A stretch of DNA of 64,000 bases, taken from the NCBI RefSeq assembly GCF_902706225.1, contig NZ_CACSKB010000020.1:1-64000 (forward strand). Reading direction: 5' to 3'. How positions within the stretch are numbered: the first letter of the stretch is position 1; each line of letters opens with the position of its first letter. Source of the stretch: Microbacterium sp. 18062 (GTDB taxonomy: Bacteria > Actinomycetota > Actinomycetes > Actinomycetales > Microbacteriaceae). This document shows, in pieces, positions 8,661-17,679 of the stretch. The notes under the pieces are model-generated. The model saw nothing but the letters and a program-made list of their open reading frames with translations, made no database searches and was not told where the DNA came from. The position numbers were made by a program, and so were the translations under genes.

Positions 8661-9659
8661 TCAGAGCCGGCCGACGTCGTGGCCCGGGGGCACCGTGACC
8701 GTGAGGGCGCCGGGCTCGATCCGGGCCTTGATGTGCACGGCCTCGCCGAACTCGTCGCCGTCGAGCTGCACGGGCTGCGGACCGGACGCGGCCACGTCCA
8801 GCGTCGCGCCGCGTGCGTACCGCACGGAGTTGTCGCGGGTGCGCAGCGACAGCACACGGCGCCCGGCGCGGAAGCGGCGCAGCACGCTGTTGTCCCACGC
8901 GACGCGGCGCCACACGAAGATCCACCCCCACCAGCCCTTCGGCTGGAAGACGGCGACATCCATCGAGCCGTCGACGACGGACGCCTCGGGGATGAGCTCG
9001 AGCCCGGCGGGCAGCGAACCGCAGTTGGCGTAGAGCACGCTCTGCACGCGCGCCGAGTGCATGCGGTGCCCGCCGACCTGGTAGACGACGCGGAACGGCT
9101 TGGCGGCGACCAGCGAGCGGGCGGCGCCGTCGACGTAGGCGACCCAGCCGACGCTCTTCTTCAGAGCCGGGCTGGTGTTGGCGATCATGGCGGCGTCCAG
9201 GCCGATCCCGCCCATCACGACGAAGCCGTGCGTCTGTGCGGTGCCGTCGGCGCGCCGGAGCTCCGCGAAGCCGACGTCCACCCGCAGGCGGTCGCCGGCG
9301 AACGCGGTGCGGATGATCCGCTCCGGGTCGTCGAGCGGCAGCCGCAGGTTGCGGGCCAGCAGGTTGCCGGTGCCGCTCGGCACGATCGTCAGCGGCACCC
9401 CAGTGCCGACGAGCGCCTCGGCCACCGCTCGCACGGTGCCGTCGCCACCGGCCACCAGCACCGCATCCGCGTGCTGGGCGAGAGCCTCGCGGGCGGGACC
9501 CTGGCCGAGATCCTGCACCGTCGTGGTGAAGAACAGGGGATCGGCCCAGCCGGCGTGCCGTGCGAAGTGCGTGACCTGGCCACGCAGTTGGTGGGCGTCG
9601 ACCTTCGTGGGGTTGTAGACGAGGGCGGCGCGGCGTTGCCCCGCCGCATCCGCTGTCAT
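8661..9659 (-). CDS. Diacylglycerol kinase family lipid kinase
   Basis: About 332 residues of the DagK/YegS/LCB5 lipid kinase family, which transfers phosphate from ATP to a lipid hydroxyl. The ATP-binding motif GGDGTVRAVAEAL is near residue 70 and the conserved PSGTGNLLARNLRLP near 95. The C-terminal beta-sandwich holds the VDGSMDVAVF segment. No membrane segment is seen; such proteins act at the inner membrane face on phosphatidylinositol, diacylglycerol or undecaprenol pools. An ATG at 9659 or a GTG six bases upstream could be the start. Confidence 0.9.
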   Translation of the reverse strand: MTADAAGQRRAALVYNPTKVDAHQLRGQVTHFARHAGWADPLFFTTTVQDLGQGPAREALAQHADAVLVAGGDGTVRAVAEALVGTGVPLTIVPSGTGNLLARNLRLPLDDPERIIRTAFAGDRLRVDVGFAELRRADGTAQTHGFVVMGGIGLDAAMIANTSPALKKSVGWVAYVDGAARSLVAAKPFRVVYQVGGHRMHSARVQSVLYANCGSLPAGLELIPEASVVDGSMDVAVFQPKGWWGWIFVWRRVAWDNSVLRRFRAGRRVLSLRTRDNSVRYARGATLDVAASGPQPVQLDGDEFGEAVHIKARIEPGALTVTVPPGHDVGRL

Positions 9660-9832
9660 GGTCACACGATAGCCGCCGGTGTTCCGCTGCGGCCGCGCAC
9701 GGCTCAGGAAGACCGTCGGGACGCGGCCGACAGCGCTGCCGGACGCCGCGGGTGCGCCGGAGGAGGAGTTGCGCGCAGAGAGCGCGCAGAGAGGAGCAGC
9801 GCCGCGCCGCCGATACCCCGTCGCAGCCCGTC

Positions 9833-9838
9833 TAGACT
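9833..9838 (+). promoter_or_regulatory. -10 box of leaderless serS transcript
   Basis: TAGACT ends six bases before the serS GTG and there is no ribosome-binding site. Same layout as pheA and the gene at 16849. Confidence 0.6.
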
Positions 9839-9844
9839 TGGCGC

Positions 9845-11110
9845 GTGATCGATCTCGCTCTCCTTCGCGACGCCCCCGAGCTCGTCAAAGCTTCGCAGCA
9901 GGCGCGGGGGGAGTCGCCGGAGACGGTCGACGCGGCCGTCGCCGCCGACCGTGAGCGTCGCGCCGCCATCACCGCGTTCGAGGAGCTGCGCGCCGCGCAG
10001 AACGCGCACGGGAAGCGGGTCGCGCAGGCGCCGAAGGACGAGAAGGCCGCGCTCGTGGCCGAGGCCAAGGAGCTGAGCGACCGGGTCAAGGCCGCGCAGC
10101 AGGCCGTGACCGTCGCGGAGGAGGCCGCCGTCGAGGCGCTCTCCCAGATCGAGAACATCGTCATCGACGGTGTTCCCCCCGGCGGCGAGGACGACTTCGT
10201 CACGCTCCGCACGCACGGCGAGATCCCGACGTTCGACTTCGCCCCGCGCGACCACCTCGAGATCGGCGAGAAGCTGGGCGCCATCGACATGGAGCGCGGC
10301 ACGAAGGTCTCGGGCAGCCGCTTCTACTTCCTCACCGGCATCGGAGCCCGCCTCGAGCTGGCGCTGATGACGCTCGCGCTCGACCGGGCGCTGCAGGCCG
10401 GGTTCACCCCGATGATCCCGCCCACGCTCGTGCGTCCCGAGGTGATGCGCGGCACCGGCTTCCTCGGCAAGCACGCCGCCGAGGTCTACCACCTCGAGGA
10501 GCAGGACCTCTATCTCGTCGGCACCAGCGAGGTGCCCCTCGCCGGCTACCACATGGACGAGATCCTCGACCTGGCCGCCGGGGCGAAGCGCTACGCCGGC
10601 TGGTCCACCTGCTACCGCAGCGAGGCGGGCTCGTATGGCAAGGACACCCGCGGCATCATCCGCGTGCACCAGTTCAACAAGCTCGAGATGTTCGTCTACG
10701 CCGATCCCGCCGAGGCCGAGGCCGAGCACCTGCGGCTGGTCGCGATGCAGGAGCGGATGCTGCAGGACCTGGGCCTGGCCTATCGCGTCATCGACGTGGC
10801 CGCGGGCGACCTCGGCTCGTCGGCCGCGCGCAAGTACGACGTCGAGGCCTGGGTGCCCACCCAGGGCGCCTACCGCGAGCTCACCAGCACGAGCAACTGC
10901 ACGACGTACCAGGCGCGGCGCCTCGACATCCGGCACCGTCCCGAGGGCGGCAGGACGGCACCCGTCGCAACGCTCAACGGCACGCTCGGCACGACGCGCT
11001 GGATCGTCGCGATCCTCGAGACGCACCAGCGCGAGGACGGCTCGGTGACGGTGCCCGAGGTGCTGCGCCCGTACCTCGGCGGCCTCGAGGTGCTGGAGCC
11101 GATCGCGTGA
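9845..11110 (+). CDS. serS: Serine-tRNA ligase
   Basis: Class II aminoacyl-tRNA synthetase charging tRNA-Ser, 421 residues. An N-terminal coiled-coil tRNA-binding arm covers about residues 30-105 ([20 protein letters not shown] and following heptads). Motif 2 is [18 protein letters not shown] near 345-362 and motif 3 [18 protein letters not shown] near 378-395. The start is GTG directly after a TAGACT box. The stop overlaps the start of the HAD phosphatase gene, forming a two-gene operon. Confidence 0.97.
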   Translation: MIDLALLRDAPELVKASQQARGESPETVDAAVAADRERRAAITAFEELRAAQNAHGKRVAQAPKDEKAALVAEAKELSDRVKAAQQAVTVAEEAAVEALSQIENIVIDGVPPGGEDDFVTLRTHGEIPTFDFAPRDHLEIGEKLGAIDMERGTKVSGSRFYFLTGIGARLELALMTLALDRALQAGFTPMIPPTLVRPEVMRGTGFLGKHAAEVYHLEEQDLYLVGTSEVPLAGYHMDEILDLAAGAKRYAGWSTCYRSEAGSYGKDTRGIIRVHQFNKLEMFVYADPAEAEAEHLRLVAMQERMLQDLGLAYRVIDVAAGDLGSSAARKYDVEAWVPTQGAYRELTSTSNCTTYQARRLDIRHRPEGGRTAPVATLNGTLGTTRWIVAILETHQREDGSVTVPEVLRPYLGGLEVLEPIA

Positions 11111-12030
11111 ACGACGCGCGACTGCCCGACACCGGCGAGGTCGAGGTCGAGAGCTACGAGGAGGCGGCGGAGCTCGTCGAGGAGCTCGCCGAGAGCGTCG
11201 AGGGGGCGGAGACGGATGCGGCGAACGCGCCGATGCTCATCGCCCTCGACGTCGACGGCACCGTGATCCTCGAGGACGAGACTCCGAGCCCGGGCATCGT
11301 CGAGGCGGTCGCGCACGCGCAGCGCGCGGGGCACCGGGTGATGCTCGCGACCGGACGCAGCTGGGAGGCCACCAGCCGCATCCACGAGGTGCTCGAGATC
11401 GCGCCCGACTTCGCGGTCTGCTCCAACGGGGCGGTCATCATGAAGCGCGTCGACGACGGGGCGGATCGTGCGCCGCGCTACGAGCGCTTCCACACCGAGA
11501 CGTTCGACGCGCACGAGGTGCTGGTGCTGCTGCGCGAGCACCTGCCCGACGCGCACTACCTCGTGGAGCTGCCCGACGGACGCCGTGAGTACACGGACTA
11601 CATGGACGACTGGAACCTCGACCGGGCCGATCGCGTCTCGTTCGAGGAGCTCTCGCGCCGGCCGGTCACCCGCGTGGTCGTGGTCTCGCCCGAGCGCACC
11701 GAGAGCGACTTCGTCGAGCTCGTCGAGCGGGTCGGCCTCAACCAGGTCTCGTACGCGGTCGGGTGGACGGCGTGGCTCGACATCGCGCCCAAGGGCGTCG
11801 ACAAGGGCACCGCCCTGGCGCTCGTGAGCGGCTGGCTGGGCGCCGAGCCATCGCGGGTGCTGGTGATGGGGGACGGCCGCAACGACATCGGCATGTTCGC
11901 GTGGACGCTCGAGCACGGCGGTCGCGCGGTCGCGATGGGGCAGGGGCCGCAGGAGGTCCACGCTGCGGCCGGCGAGAGCACCGCATCGGTCACCGAAGGC
12001 GGCGCCGCGGCGGTCCTGCGCGCGCTCTGA
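11107..12030 (+). CDS. HAD-superfamily (Cof-type) phosphatase
   Basis: 307-residue hydrolase of the Cof/YbiV subfamily, which dephosphorylates sugar phosphates or cofactor intermediates. The first HAD motif is [13 protein letters not shown] (near residue 47), motif II is MLATGRSWE, and the Mg-binding motif near the C-terminus is [12 protein letters not shown]. An acidic N-terminal extension of about 40 residues ([19 protein letters not shown]) precedes the catalytic domain and is unusual. The start overlaps the serS stop by four bases, so translation is coupled. Confidence 0.88.
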   Translation: MNDARLPDTGEVEVESYEEAAELVEELAESVEGAETDAANAPMLIALDVDGTVILEDETPSPGIVEAVAHAQRAGHRVMLATGRSWEATSRIHEVLEIAPDFAVCSNGAVIMKRVDDGADRAPRYERFHTETFDAHEVLVLLREHLPDAHYLVELPDGRREYTDYMDDWNLDRADRVSFEELSRRPVTRVVVVSPERTESDFVELVERVGLNQVSYAVGWTAWLDIAPKGVDKGTALALVSGWLGAEPSRVLVMGDGRNDIGMFAWTLEHGGRAVAMGQGPQEVHAAAGESTASVTEGGAAAVLRAL

Positions 12031-12220
12031 TGCGAGAGTCCTCACGCTTCGTCTCGCTGCGCTCGCTCAGCGACCGGACTTTCGCGCCCCACGGAGCGCC
12101 CCGCAGGGGCGCGGAGAAGCTGACCCGAGAGTCTCCGCTCTCGGTCCCTGAGCGAGGAGCGAAGCGACGAGACGAAGGGCAGCGACCCGACCTTTCGCAC
12201 GCCGAGAGGTGCTGAGCGAC
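12028..12220 (+). repeat. Stop-codon-abutting intergenic repeat, copy B
   Basis: Begins at the TGA of the HAD phosphatase gene with GCGAGAGTCCTCACGCTTCG. The left arm CTTCGTCTCGCTGCGCTCGC pairs with a right arm of type GCGAAGCGACGAGACGAAGG about 110 bases further on. The rest of this 326-base gap (12221-12356) holds a TAGACT box at 12312-12317, a plausible part of the tRNA promoter. Confidence 0.75.
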
Positions 12221-12356
12221 TGACGCCTGCCGGACGGACTCTGCTCGCTCGGGCGCGTCGTGCAGCACCCGTCCAGACGCCGTTGCGAGAATGACGCGCA
12301 GCGCCGTCGACTAGACTCGGGGCTCGTTCGACGGATACCGGTCACCCGGCCCGTCG

Positions 12357-12441
12357 GGAGGGTTGTCCGAGCGGCCGATGGAGCTGGTCTTGAAAACCAG
12401 TGGGCAGAGATGTCCCGTGGGTTCGAATCCCACACCCTCCG
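12357..12441 (+). tRNA. tRNA-Ser(UGA)
   Basis: An 85-base tRNA with acceptor stem GGAGGGT/ACCCTCC, anticodon stem CTGGT/ACCAG, loop CTTGAAA (anticodon TGA) and T-loop GTTCGAATC. The long variable arm is typical of tRNA-Ser. CCA is not encoded. A small hairpin (GACCCT-TC-AGGGTC, 12455-12468) follows and may end the transcript. Confidence 0.96.
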
Positions 12442-12589
12442 CGGGAATGTCGGCGACCCTTCAGGGTCGGCGGCATACCATCTGGGGGGCGCGGGTTCGT
12501 CCCTGTCGTCACTCCACGAGACGCGTCGCGTGGGGGCGTACCGCTTGGGGGCGTGCGCCGCACCGCATCAGCTGCACGAGAGGACACGA

Positions 12590-13855
12590 GTGAGCCCGAC
12601 GAACCGACCTGGGCGCCGCGAGACCGTGGCGCGCCATGGCCAGTTGCGCTCGCCGCATCCGGTCACGCAGCTTCTCAAGATCCTCGCCGTCGGCCTCGCC
12701 GTCGTGCTGGTGGCCGGCGTGGGCGTCGTGGGCTACAACGTGTGGAGCCTTGCGACGAACTTCACCGACGACGCGGTCGCACTCGAGGGGCAGGAGTCCG
12801 TGCCGCCGGACATCGGGGAGATCGAGGGCGGCGTCAACCTGTTCCTCGCCGGCACCGATGCGTGCGAGGAGGAGTACGCCGCGTACTTCGGCGAGCGGTG
12901 CACGGGGGCGGATGCGGGTGGCGAGCTCAACGATGTCAACCTGCTCGTGCACATCTCCGACAACCCGCGGCGCGTGACGGTGATCTCGTTCCCGCGGGAC
13001 CTCATGATCCCGATCCCGTCGTGCGAGCAGGAGGACGGCTCGACGACCTCGGCGATGAGCAAGCAGCCGCTGAACTCGACGTTCACCTACGGCGGACTGT
13101 CGTGCACGGTGAAGACCATTTCGCAGCTGACAGGGCAGAGCATCCCCTACGCGGCGAAGGTGACGTGGGGCGGCGTGATCGAGATCACGAATGCCGTCGG
13201 CGGCGTCGACGTGTGCATCGCGAACGGCATCCGGGACCGGTACACGGGCATCGACTGGCCGGCCGGCACGCGCAACATCCAGGGACTCGAGGCGCTGCAG
13301 TTCCTGCGCACCCGGCACGGTGTCGGCGACGGCGGTGACCTCGGCCGCATCTCGAACCAGCAGCAGTACATGTCTCGGCTCGCCCGCAAGCTCGTGAGCG
13401 ACGACGTGCTGTCGGATGCGGGCACGCTGTACAAGCTCGCATCGGTCGCGGTCGACAATGTCACGCCCAGTCAGAGCCTCACGAACCCCATCACGCTCGT
13501 GCAGATCGCGCTCGCGGTGAAGGACGTCCCTTACGACGACATCGTGTTCCTGCAGTATCCGACGTACACGGATCCCTCCGATTCGAACAAGGTGGTCCCG
13601 AACTACGATGCGGCCGATGCGCTGTTCGCGGCGCTCGAGGCGAACCAGCAGCTCGTGCTGACCGGGGAGAGCAGCCAGGGTGACGGCACGATCGTGGTGG
13701 AGCCGACCGAGACGCCCGCCGAGGAGTCGACCGAGACCGAGGAGCCGGCGGAGACCGAGACGACGGTCGACCCGTCGACGGTCGCCGAGCTCCCGTCCTC
13801 GATCACGGGTCAGACCGCGGCCGAAGAGACCTGTTCGAACGGCAACCTGCGTTAG
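12590..13855 (+). CDS. LytR-CpsA-Psr (LCP) family ligase, copy 1
   Basis: 421-residue membrane-anchored enzyme of the LCP family, which attaches teichoic acid, arabinogalactan-like or capsule polymers from lipid carriers to peptidoglycan. It has one N-terminal membrane segment (ILAVGLAVVLVAGVGVVGYN), an extracellular LCP domain with DVNLLVHISDNPRRVTVISF and PRDLMIPIP, and a later RTRHGVGDGGDLGRISNQQQ motif. A Glu/Thr-rich tail (about 375-405) precedes a terminal LPSSITGQTAAEETC segment. The GTG at 12590 gives the expected Arg-rich cytoplasmic start. Its TAG overlaps the GTG of the second copy by one base. Confidence 0.9.
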   Translation: MSPTNRPGRRETVARHGQLRSPHPVTQLLKILAVGLAVVLVAGVGVVGYNVWSLATNFTDDAVALEGQESVPPDIGEIEGGVNLFLAGTDACEEEYAAYFGERCTGADAGGELNDVNLLVHISDNPRRVTVISFPRDLMIPIPSCEQEDGSTTSAMSKQPLNSTFTYGGLSCTVKTISQLTGQSIPYAAKVTWGGVIEITNAVGGVDVCIANGIRDRYTGIDWPAGTRNIQGLEALQFLRTRHGVGDGGDLGRISNQQQYMSRLARKLVSDDVLSDAGTLYKLASVAVDNVTPSQSLTNPITLVQIALAVKDVPYDDIVFLQYPTYTDPSDSNKVVPNYDAADALFAALEANQQLVLTGESSQGDGTIVVEPTETPAEESTETEEPAETETTVDPSTVAELPSSITGQTAAEETCSNGNLR

Positions 13856-15150
13856 TGCTGTCCGCGCGGATGCGCGATCGCACCCCGATCGCGCGGCATG
13901 GCCGGTTGCGCTCGCCGCATCCGGTGTCGCAGGTCGTCTCGATGGTGGCGGTCGCGGTGCTCGTCGGCATCGCCGCGGTCACCGGTGTGGTCGGCTTCCA
14001 CGTGTGGGATGCGGCGACGGCTATCCGCGACAATGCGGTAGACATCGGCGGCGACGACGCGGCGCTGCCGCCCGGGATCGGCGAGATCGAGGGCGGGGTG
14101 AACCTGCTGCTCGTCGGCACCGATTCGTGCGAAGGCCAGGACCTGGCGCTGTTTCCCCGTTGCGGCATCGACGACGACGGCGGTGAGCGCAACGACGTGA
14201 CGATGCTCGTGCACATCAGCGACGAGCCGCGCCGGGTGACAGTCGTCTCCATCCCGCGCGACACGTACGTCGAAGTTCCCGAGTGCGAGGACGACGAGGG
14301 CCGGACGCGGGGCGGGGGGATCGAGAAGATCAACGCCTCGTACATGCACGGAGGCCTCGCCTGCTCGGTCGCGACCGTCGAGGCGCTGACCGGCGAGGAG
14401 ATCCAGTTCGCCGCGGCCATCCGGTGGACCGGTGTGATCAACCTCTCCGACGCCGTCGGCGGTGTGGACGTGTGCGTCCAGGGCGACATCTCGGACCGGC
14501 ACACGGGGCTCGCGCTCTCGGCGGGCACCCACACGCTGCAGGGGGTGCAGGCGCTGCAGTTCCTCCGCATCCGGCACGGCATCGGCGACGGGTCCGACCT
14601 CGGCCGCATCTCGAATCAGCAGCAGTTCATGTCGGCGCTCGTGCGTAAGCTGCAGAGCGACGCGGTATTCGGCGACCCGGCCACCCTGCTCGGCTTCGCC
14701 TCGACCGCGCTGCAGCAGGTGCGCGACAAGCAGCTCGTGCTCGACACGCGCCTGGCGAACCCGAACCTCATGGTGCAGATCGCGATGGCCCTGAAGGACG
14801 TGCCGTTCGAGGACATCGTCTTCGTGCAGTACCCGACGTACTACAGCGGCGATGGTCTACGGCCGATCACGGATGCGGCGGACGCCCTGTTCGCGGCACT
14901 CCGAGAGAACCGACCGCTGCAGCTGACCGGCGACGCCAGCGGGGGGTTCGGCGTCGAGGTGACCGGCGAGGCACCGCCCGCGACGCCGCCGACCGAGACT
15001 GTGCCGGAGGACGCTGCGCCGGCGGAGGACGCCGTGCCGGAGGAGACCGCGCCGGACGCCGCCGTTCCGTCGGACGAGGCGGTGGCGCTGCCGTCGCAGA
15101 TCCCGGGCCAGACGGCGGCCCAGGTGACCTGCACGGTGCCAGAGGGGTAG
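13855..15150 (+). CDS. LytR-CpsA-Psr (LCP) family ligase, copy 2
   Basis: 431-residue paralogue of the preceding gene with the same plan: Arg-rich N-terminus (RHGRLRSPHPVSQ shared with copy 1), one membrane segment, LCP domain with SIPRDTYVEVPEC and RIRHGIGDGSDLGRISNQQQ, then an Ala/Pro/Glu-rich tail. The C-terminus LPSQIPGQTAAQVTC matches the end of copy 1, so the tail end is conserved while the linker is not. The GTG start overlaps the stop of copy 1 (TAGTG), pointing to coupled translation of a tandem duplication. Roughly 120 bases separate it from tRNA-Ser(GCU). Confidence 0.9.
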   Translation: MLSARMRDRTPIARHGRLRSPHPVSQVVSMVAVAVLVGIAAVTGVVGFHVWDAATAIRDNAVDIGGDDAALPPGIGEIEGGVNLLLVGTDSCEGQDLALFPRCGIDDDGGERNDVTMLVHISDEPRRVTVVSIPRDTYVEVPECEDDEGRTRGGGIEKINASYMHGGLACSVATVEALTGEEIQFAAAIRWTGVINLSDAVGGVDVCVQGDISDRHTGLALSAGTHTLQGVQALQFLRIRHGIGDGSDLGRISNQQQFMSALVRKLQSDAVFGDPATLLGFASTALQQVRDKQLVLDTRLANPNLMVQIAMALKDVPFEDIVFVQYPTYYSGDGLRPITDAADALFAALRENRPLQLTGDASGGFGVEVTGEAPPATPPTETVPEDAAPAEDAVPEETAPDAAVPSDEAVALPSQIPGQTAAQVTCTVPEG

Positions 15151-15273
15151 TCGCGGCAGGTCGCGGATCGGGCGGTGTCGCGAGCGGGTCGGTAGGTGCG
15201 GCGGTGGGTTCTGCATCCGCGGGACGACCCGGTATGATGGGCGGGTGTGCGCGGCGGCGCGAACCGTGCACCT

Positions 15274-15362
15274 GGAGACGTCGCATAGTCAGGCCTAGTG
15301 CACCACCCTGCTAAGGTGGAGTCCGCGTAAGCGGACCGAGGGTTCAAATCCCTCCGTCTCCG
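15274..15362 (+). tRNA. tRNA-Ser(GCU), island attachment site
   Basis: Acceptor stem GGAGACG/CGTCTCC, anticodon GCT within CTGCTAAG, a long variable arm (GTCCGCGTAAGCGGAC) and T-loop GTTCAAATC. An encoded CCA follows at 15363-15365. A -10-like TATGAT lies at 15233-15238. The 3' half is repeated 15.6 kb downstream, and a tyrosine integrase gene starts the island right after it. Confidence 0.96.
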
Positions 15363-15375
15363 CCATTTTTCCCAG
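15333..15375 (+). repeat. attL-like direct repeat at tRNA-Ser 3' end
   Basis: 43 bases covering the T-arm, acceptor end and CCATTTTTCCCAG. It matches 30935-30977 at 39 of 43 positions. Integration of tyrosine-recombinase elements into tRNA 3' ends regenerates the tRNA, as seen here with an intact gene. Confidence 0.75.
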
Positions 15376-15416
15376 GTCAAGAGCCATTTTTCCGGCTCAA
15401 CCGTCAGGGTTGGCGA

Positions 15417-16532
15417 TCAGAGTCCGAGGCTCGGACCCTTCGAGGTGACCCCCAGGTGACCCCCGCTGCGGCCGAACTCTTCGGCGGCCGCGAGGCGGCG
15501 CACATGGTCGCGGCGTTGTCCTTCGCCGAGGACGTGCGCGTAGACCGCGAGGACAGTGCGGGCATCGTCGCCCAGGTACTCGGCGACCTCGTGGACGGGG
15601 GTGCCGAGGCGCAGCCAGGTCGATGCGGCGAAGTGCCGGAGCGCGTGGCGGCGGAAGCCGAGCGGGAACTTGCGGGCGACGCCGACGGAGAGCTGCCCGC
15701 CCTGCTGATTGGTGAACAGGTAGTCGTCGGCCGCCTTGCCCGTCGCGTAGTGCCGGAAGATCGCCAGGGCTCGCGGCGACAGCGGCACAGGGCGGGTGCC
15801 GCGCCAGGACTTCGGGGCCTTCTCCTCGTAGCGGTCGGAGTGCGACCGTTCGACGTTGAGCTGAGGGAACGGAACTTCGGAGAGCCAGTGGACGCGGATC
15901 GCGCGCAGCTCGCCCCAGCGCACGCCGGTCAGCGACATGAACTCGAACACGTCCGCGATGTCACTACGTCGCTGCCGCAGCGTCGCGAGCACGGCGGCGA
16001 CGCGGCCGGGCGAGGGAATCTCGTTCGGGTTCACCGCGCGCAGCGCGACGGTGCCCAGCTCAGGAATCTTCTTCATGGTCCGCACCGGGTGCGGCTGGTG
16101 CAGCAAGCCTTGTTCGTCGGCGTAGGTGAACAGCGCGCTCAGGGTCGTCTTGGCGCGAGCGACGGTCGAGGCGGCCTTGCCGCCGCGCAGCTCCGCGAGC
16201 AGGTGCGCGCGGATGTCGTCGGCCTGGATCGACGCGAGTGGCCGGGTGAGCATCTTTGCGGGGATGGTATCGAGGTTGTTGCGGTCGGTGTCCACGGTGT
16301 GAGGGTTGCCGCCCTGTCGTGCGGCGAGGAACATCGTCACCAGCTCTTGCAGCGTGAATGACCGCTTGGGGGCCAGGGGCCGCCCCGTTTCGATGAGGTG
16401 CTTCTGCTTGCGCTCCCAGACCTCGGCCTCGCGCTTGGTGTCGAACGACTTGGACGCCACGAGCGTCCGGCCGGACTTGACCCGGACGAGGTAGTAGGTC
16501 TTGCCCGCCTTGGTCGTGCGTGGCTCGATCAC
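15417..16532 (-). CDS. Tyrosine-type site-specific integrase
   Basis: 371-residue recombinase. The N-terminal part has an AP2-like DNA-binding segment (KAGKTYYLVRVKSGRTL) and a SAM-like core-binding domain. The catalytic domain carries the Arg in LTGVRWGELRAI, the HALRHFAAS box (His-x-x-Arg) and the nucleophile Tyr in TVLAVYAHVLGEG. The gene ends 41 bases past the tRNA-derived repeat, as expected for an integrase reading toward its attachment site. GTG at 16532 overlaps the excisionase stop by four bases. It looks intact, so it may still act. Confidence 0.93.
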   Translation of the reverse strand: MIEPRTTKAGKTYYLVRVKSGRTLVASKSFDTKREAEVWERKQKHLIETGRPLAPKRSFTLQELVTMFLAARQGGNPHTVDTDRNNLDTIPAKMLTRPLASIQADDIRAHLLAELRGGKAASTVARAKTTLSALFTYADEQGLLHQPHPVRTMKKIPELGTVALRAVNPNEIPSPGRVAAVLATLRQRRSDIADVFEFMSLTGVRWGELRAIRVHWLSEVPFPQLNVERSHSDRYEEKAPKSWRGTRPVPLSPRALAIFRHYATGKAADDYLFTNQQGGQLSVGVARKFPLGFRRHALRHFAASTWLRLGTPVHEVAEYLGDDARTVLAVYAHVLGEGQRRDHVRRLAAAEEFGRSGGHLGVTSKGPSLGL

Positions 16533-16741
16533 TCGACAACCCCCGCCAAGCGCTCCACGTCGATGCGCCGGTAGACGCGCTTGTGCTGGGTGAGCCGAAT
16601 CGGCTCCACCGGAGCCTGGCCGGACACGGCGAGGGCGCGCAGGGTCGTGCGGTGGATACCGAGCAGCGCCGCCGTCTCCTCCTCGGAGTAGAACAGCGGC
16701 GCCGGCCCGGTCTGCACGACGCCCTCCGTGCTCTCGCCCAT
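16529..16741 (-). CDS. Excisionase-like helix-turn-helix protein
   Basis: 70-residue DNA-binding protein with a MerR/AlpA-like helix-turn-helix (YSEEETAALLGIHRTTLRAL) and a wing (HKRVYRRIDVERLAG). Small proteins of this type directly upstream of and overlapping an integrase gene usually steer recombination toward excision (Xis) or regulate int. The ATG at 16741 lies opposite the divergent gene at 16849, and the space between has an inverted repeat. Confidence 0.8.
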   Translation of the reverse strand: MGESTEGVVQTGPAPLFYSEEETAALLGIHRTTLRALAVSGQAPVEPIRLTQHKRVYRRIDVERLAGVVE

Positions 16742-16765
16742 CCTGGCCTCCTCTCACTCCTCAGA

Positions 16766-16813
16766 TAGTTGCGGATATTTGAGAATAGACCGTAACGCAG
16801 ATAACCGCAACTA
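16766..16813. promoter_or_regulatory. Inverted repeat in the int/xis divergent promoter region
   Basis: TAGTTGCGG (16766-16774) and CCGCAACTA (16805-16813) form a perfect 9-bp inverted repeat 30 bases apart in an AT-richer stretch. GATAAC-like words repeat nearby. It probably binds the island's own regulator and controls both directions. A TAGACT -10 box follows at 16837-16842. Confidence 0.5.
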
Positions 16814-16848
16814 CATGAGATAACTCCCAGGTTCGCTAGACTCGCCTC

Positions 16849-17559
16849 ATGCCCGCATCCCCGCGCCGCCCCGGCGATCAGTCCTATGACGGCCTGATCG
16901 TCGCTGCTGACCTGCCCGACGGGTGGCACCTTCCGTCTCGGTTCCCCGGAGAGCGGGACGACGACGCAAGCGAGCAGATCGACGCGATCCTGGGCTACAA
17001 CGACCAGGCCGCCACCGACGCCGACCGGCAGGCGCAGCTCGACTCCGAGGCGAACGAGACGATCGACGGTCGCTGGCGCTACATCGAGCACACCGCCACC
17101 GCGACCCGGGTGCTGATCCGCCTCCAGCGCCAAACCTTCGCCGTTCCCGAGGAGGTGCGGATCACCGGCGTCATCTACCTTCCCTGGCGACCGGGCGATC
17201 CGATCACGAGCCAGTTGCTCCGCGAGCTGCCGACGGCGAGGATCGAGGCGTCGATCAACAAGCGGCTATTCGCCATGACGCGCGCCGAGACGATCACCGG
17301 CGGCAAGATCGTCCTTCCCTCCGGCCGCAAGGTGTCCGAGCGCGACCTGCTCAAGCCGCTGGGCGATCCGAAGAAGACCCCGGACTTCTACGAGCTGGTC
17401 GCGCTCCAGCACGGCCGGCTCGCAGGCCACGGCGATCCGAACCCCTCCGCGACGATGGCCGACATCAGCGGCGTCGCACTGTCCACGGCGCAGGGCTGGG
17501 TCACCCGCGCCCGAGCCCGTGGCCTGCTCCCGCCCGGTCGCCAGGGCAGGGCGGGGTAG
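16849..17559 (+). CDS. Hypothetical island protein with C-terminal helix-turn-helix-like region
   Basis: 236 residues, divergent from int/xis. I do not recognise a named family. The middle is acidic and mixed; the C-terminal 45 residues (SATMADISGVALSTAQGWVT then RARARGLLPPGR) look like a helix-turn-helix that would read DNA. Genes of this kind beside actinobacterial integrases are common and may regulate integration or replication. The ATG is six bases after TAGACT, implying a leaderless mRNA. Confidence 0.75.
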   Translation: MPASPRRPGDQSYDGLIVAADLPDGWHLPSRFPGERDDDASEQIDAILGYNDQAATDADRQAQLDSEANETIDGRWRYIEHTATATRVLIRLQRQTFAVPEEVRITGVIYLPWRPGDPITSQLLRELPTARIEASINKRLFAMTRAETITGGKIVLPSGRKVSERDLLKPLGDPKKTPDFYELVALQHGRLAGHGDPNPSATMADISGVALSTAQGWVTRARARGLLPPGRQGRAG

Positions 17560-17679
17560 GAGACTATCGGCCGCCCCCGCGATGGTCGCCGCGTCCGACA
17601 GATTTCCGGCCCCGTCATCGGTGGCAAGTTCATCGACCGCGTCCCCAGGTCATCCGGCTCGGCCGACTGATTCGATCGT

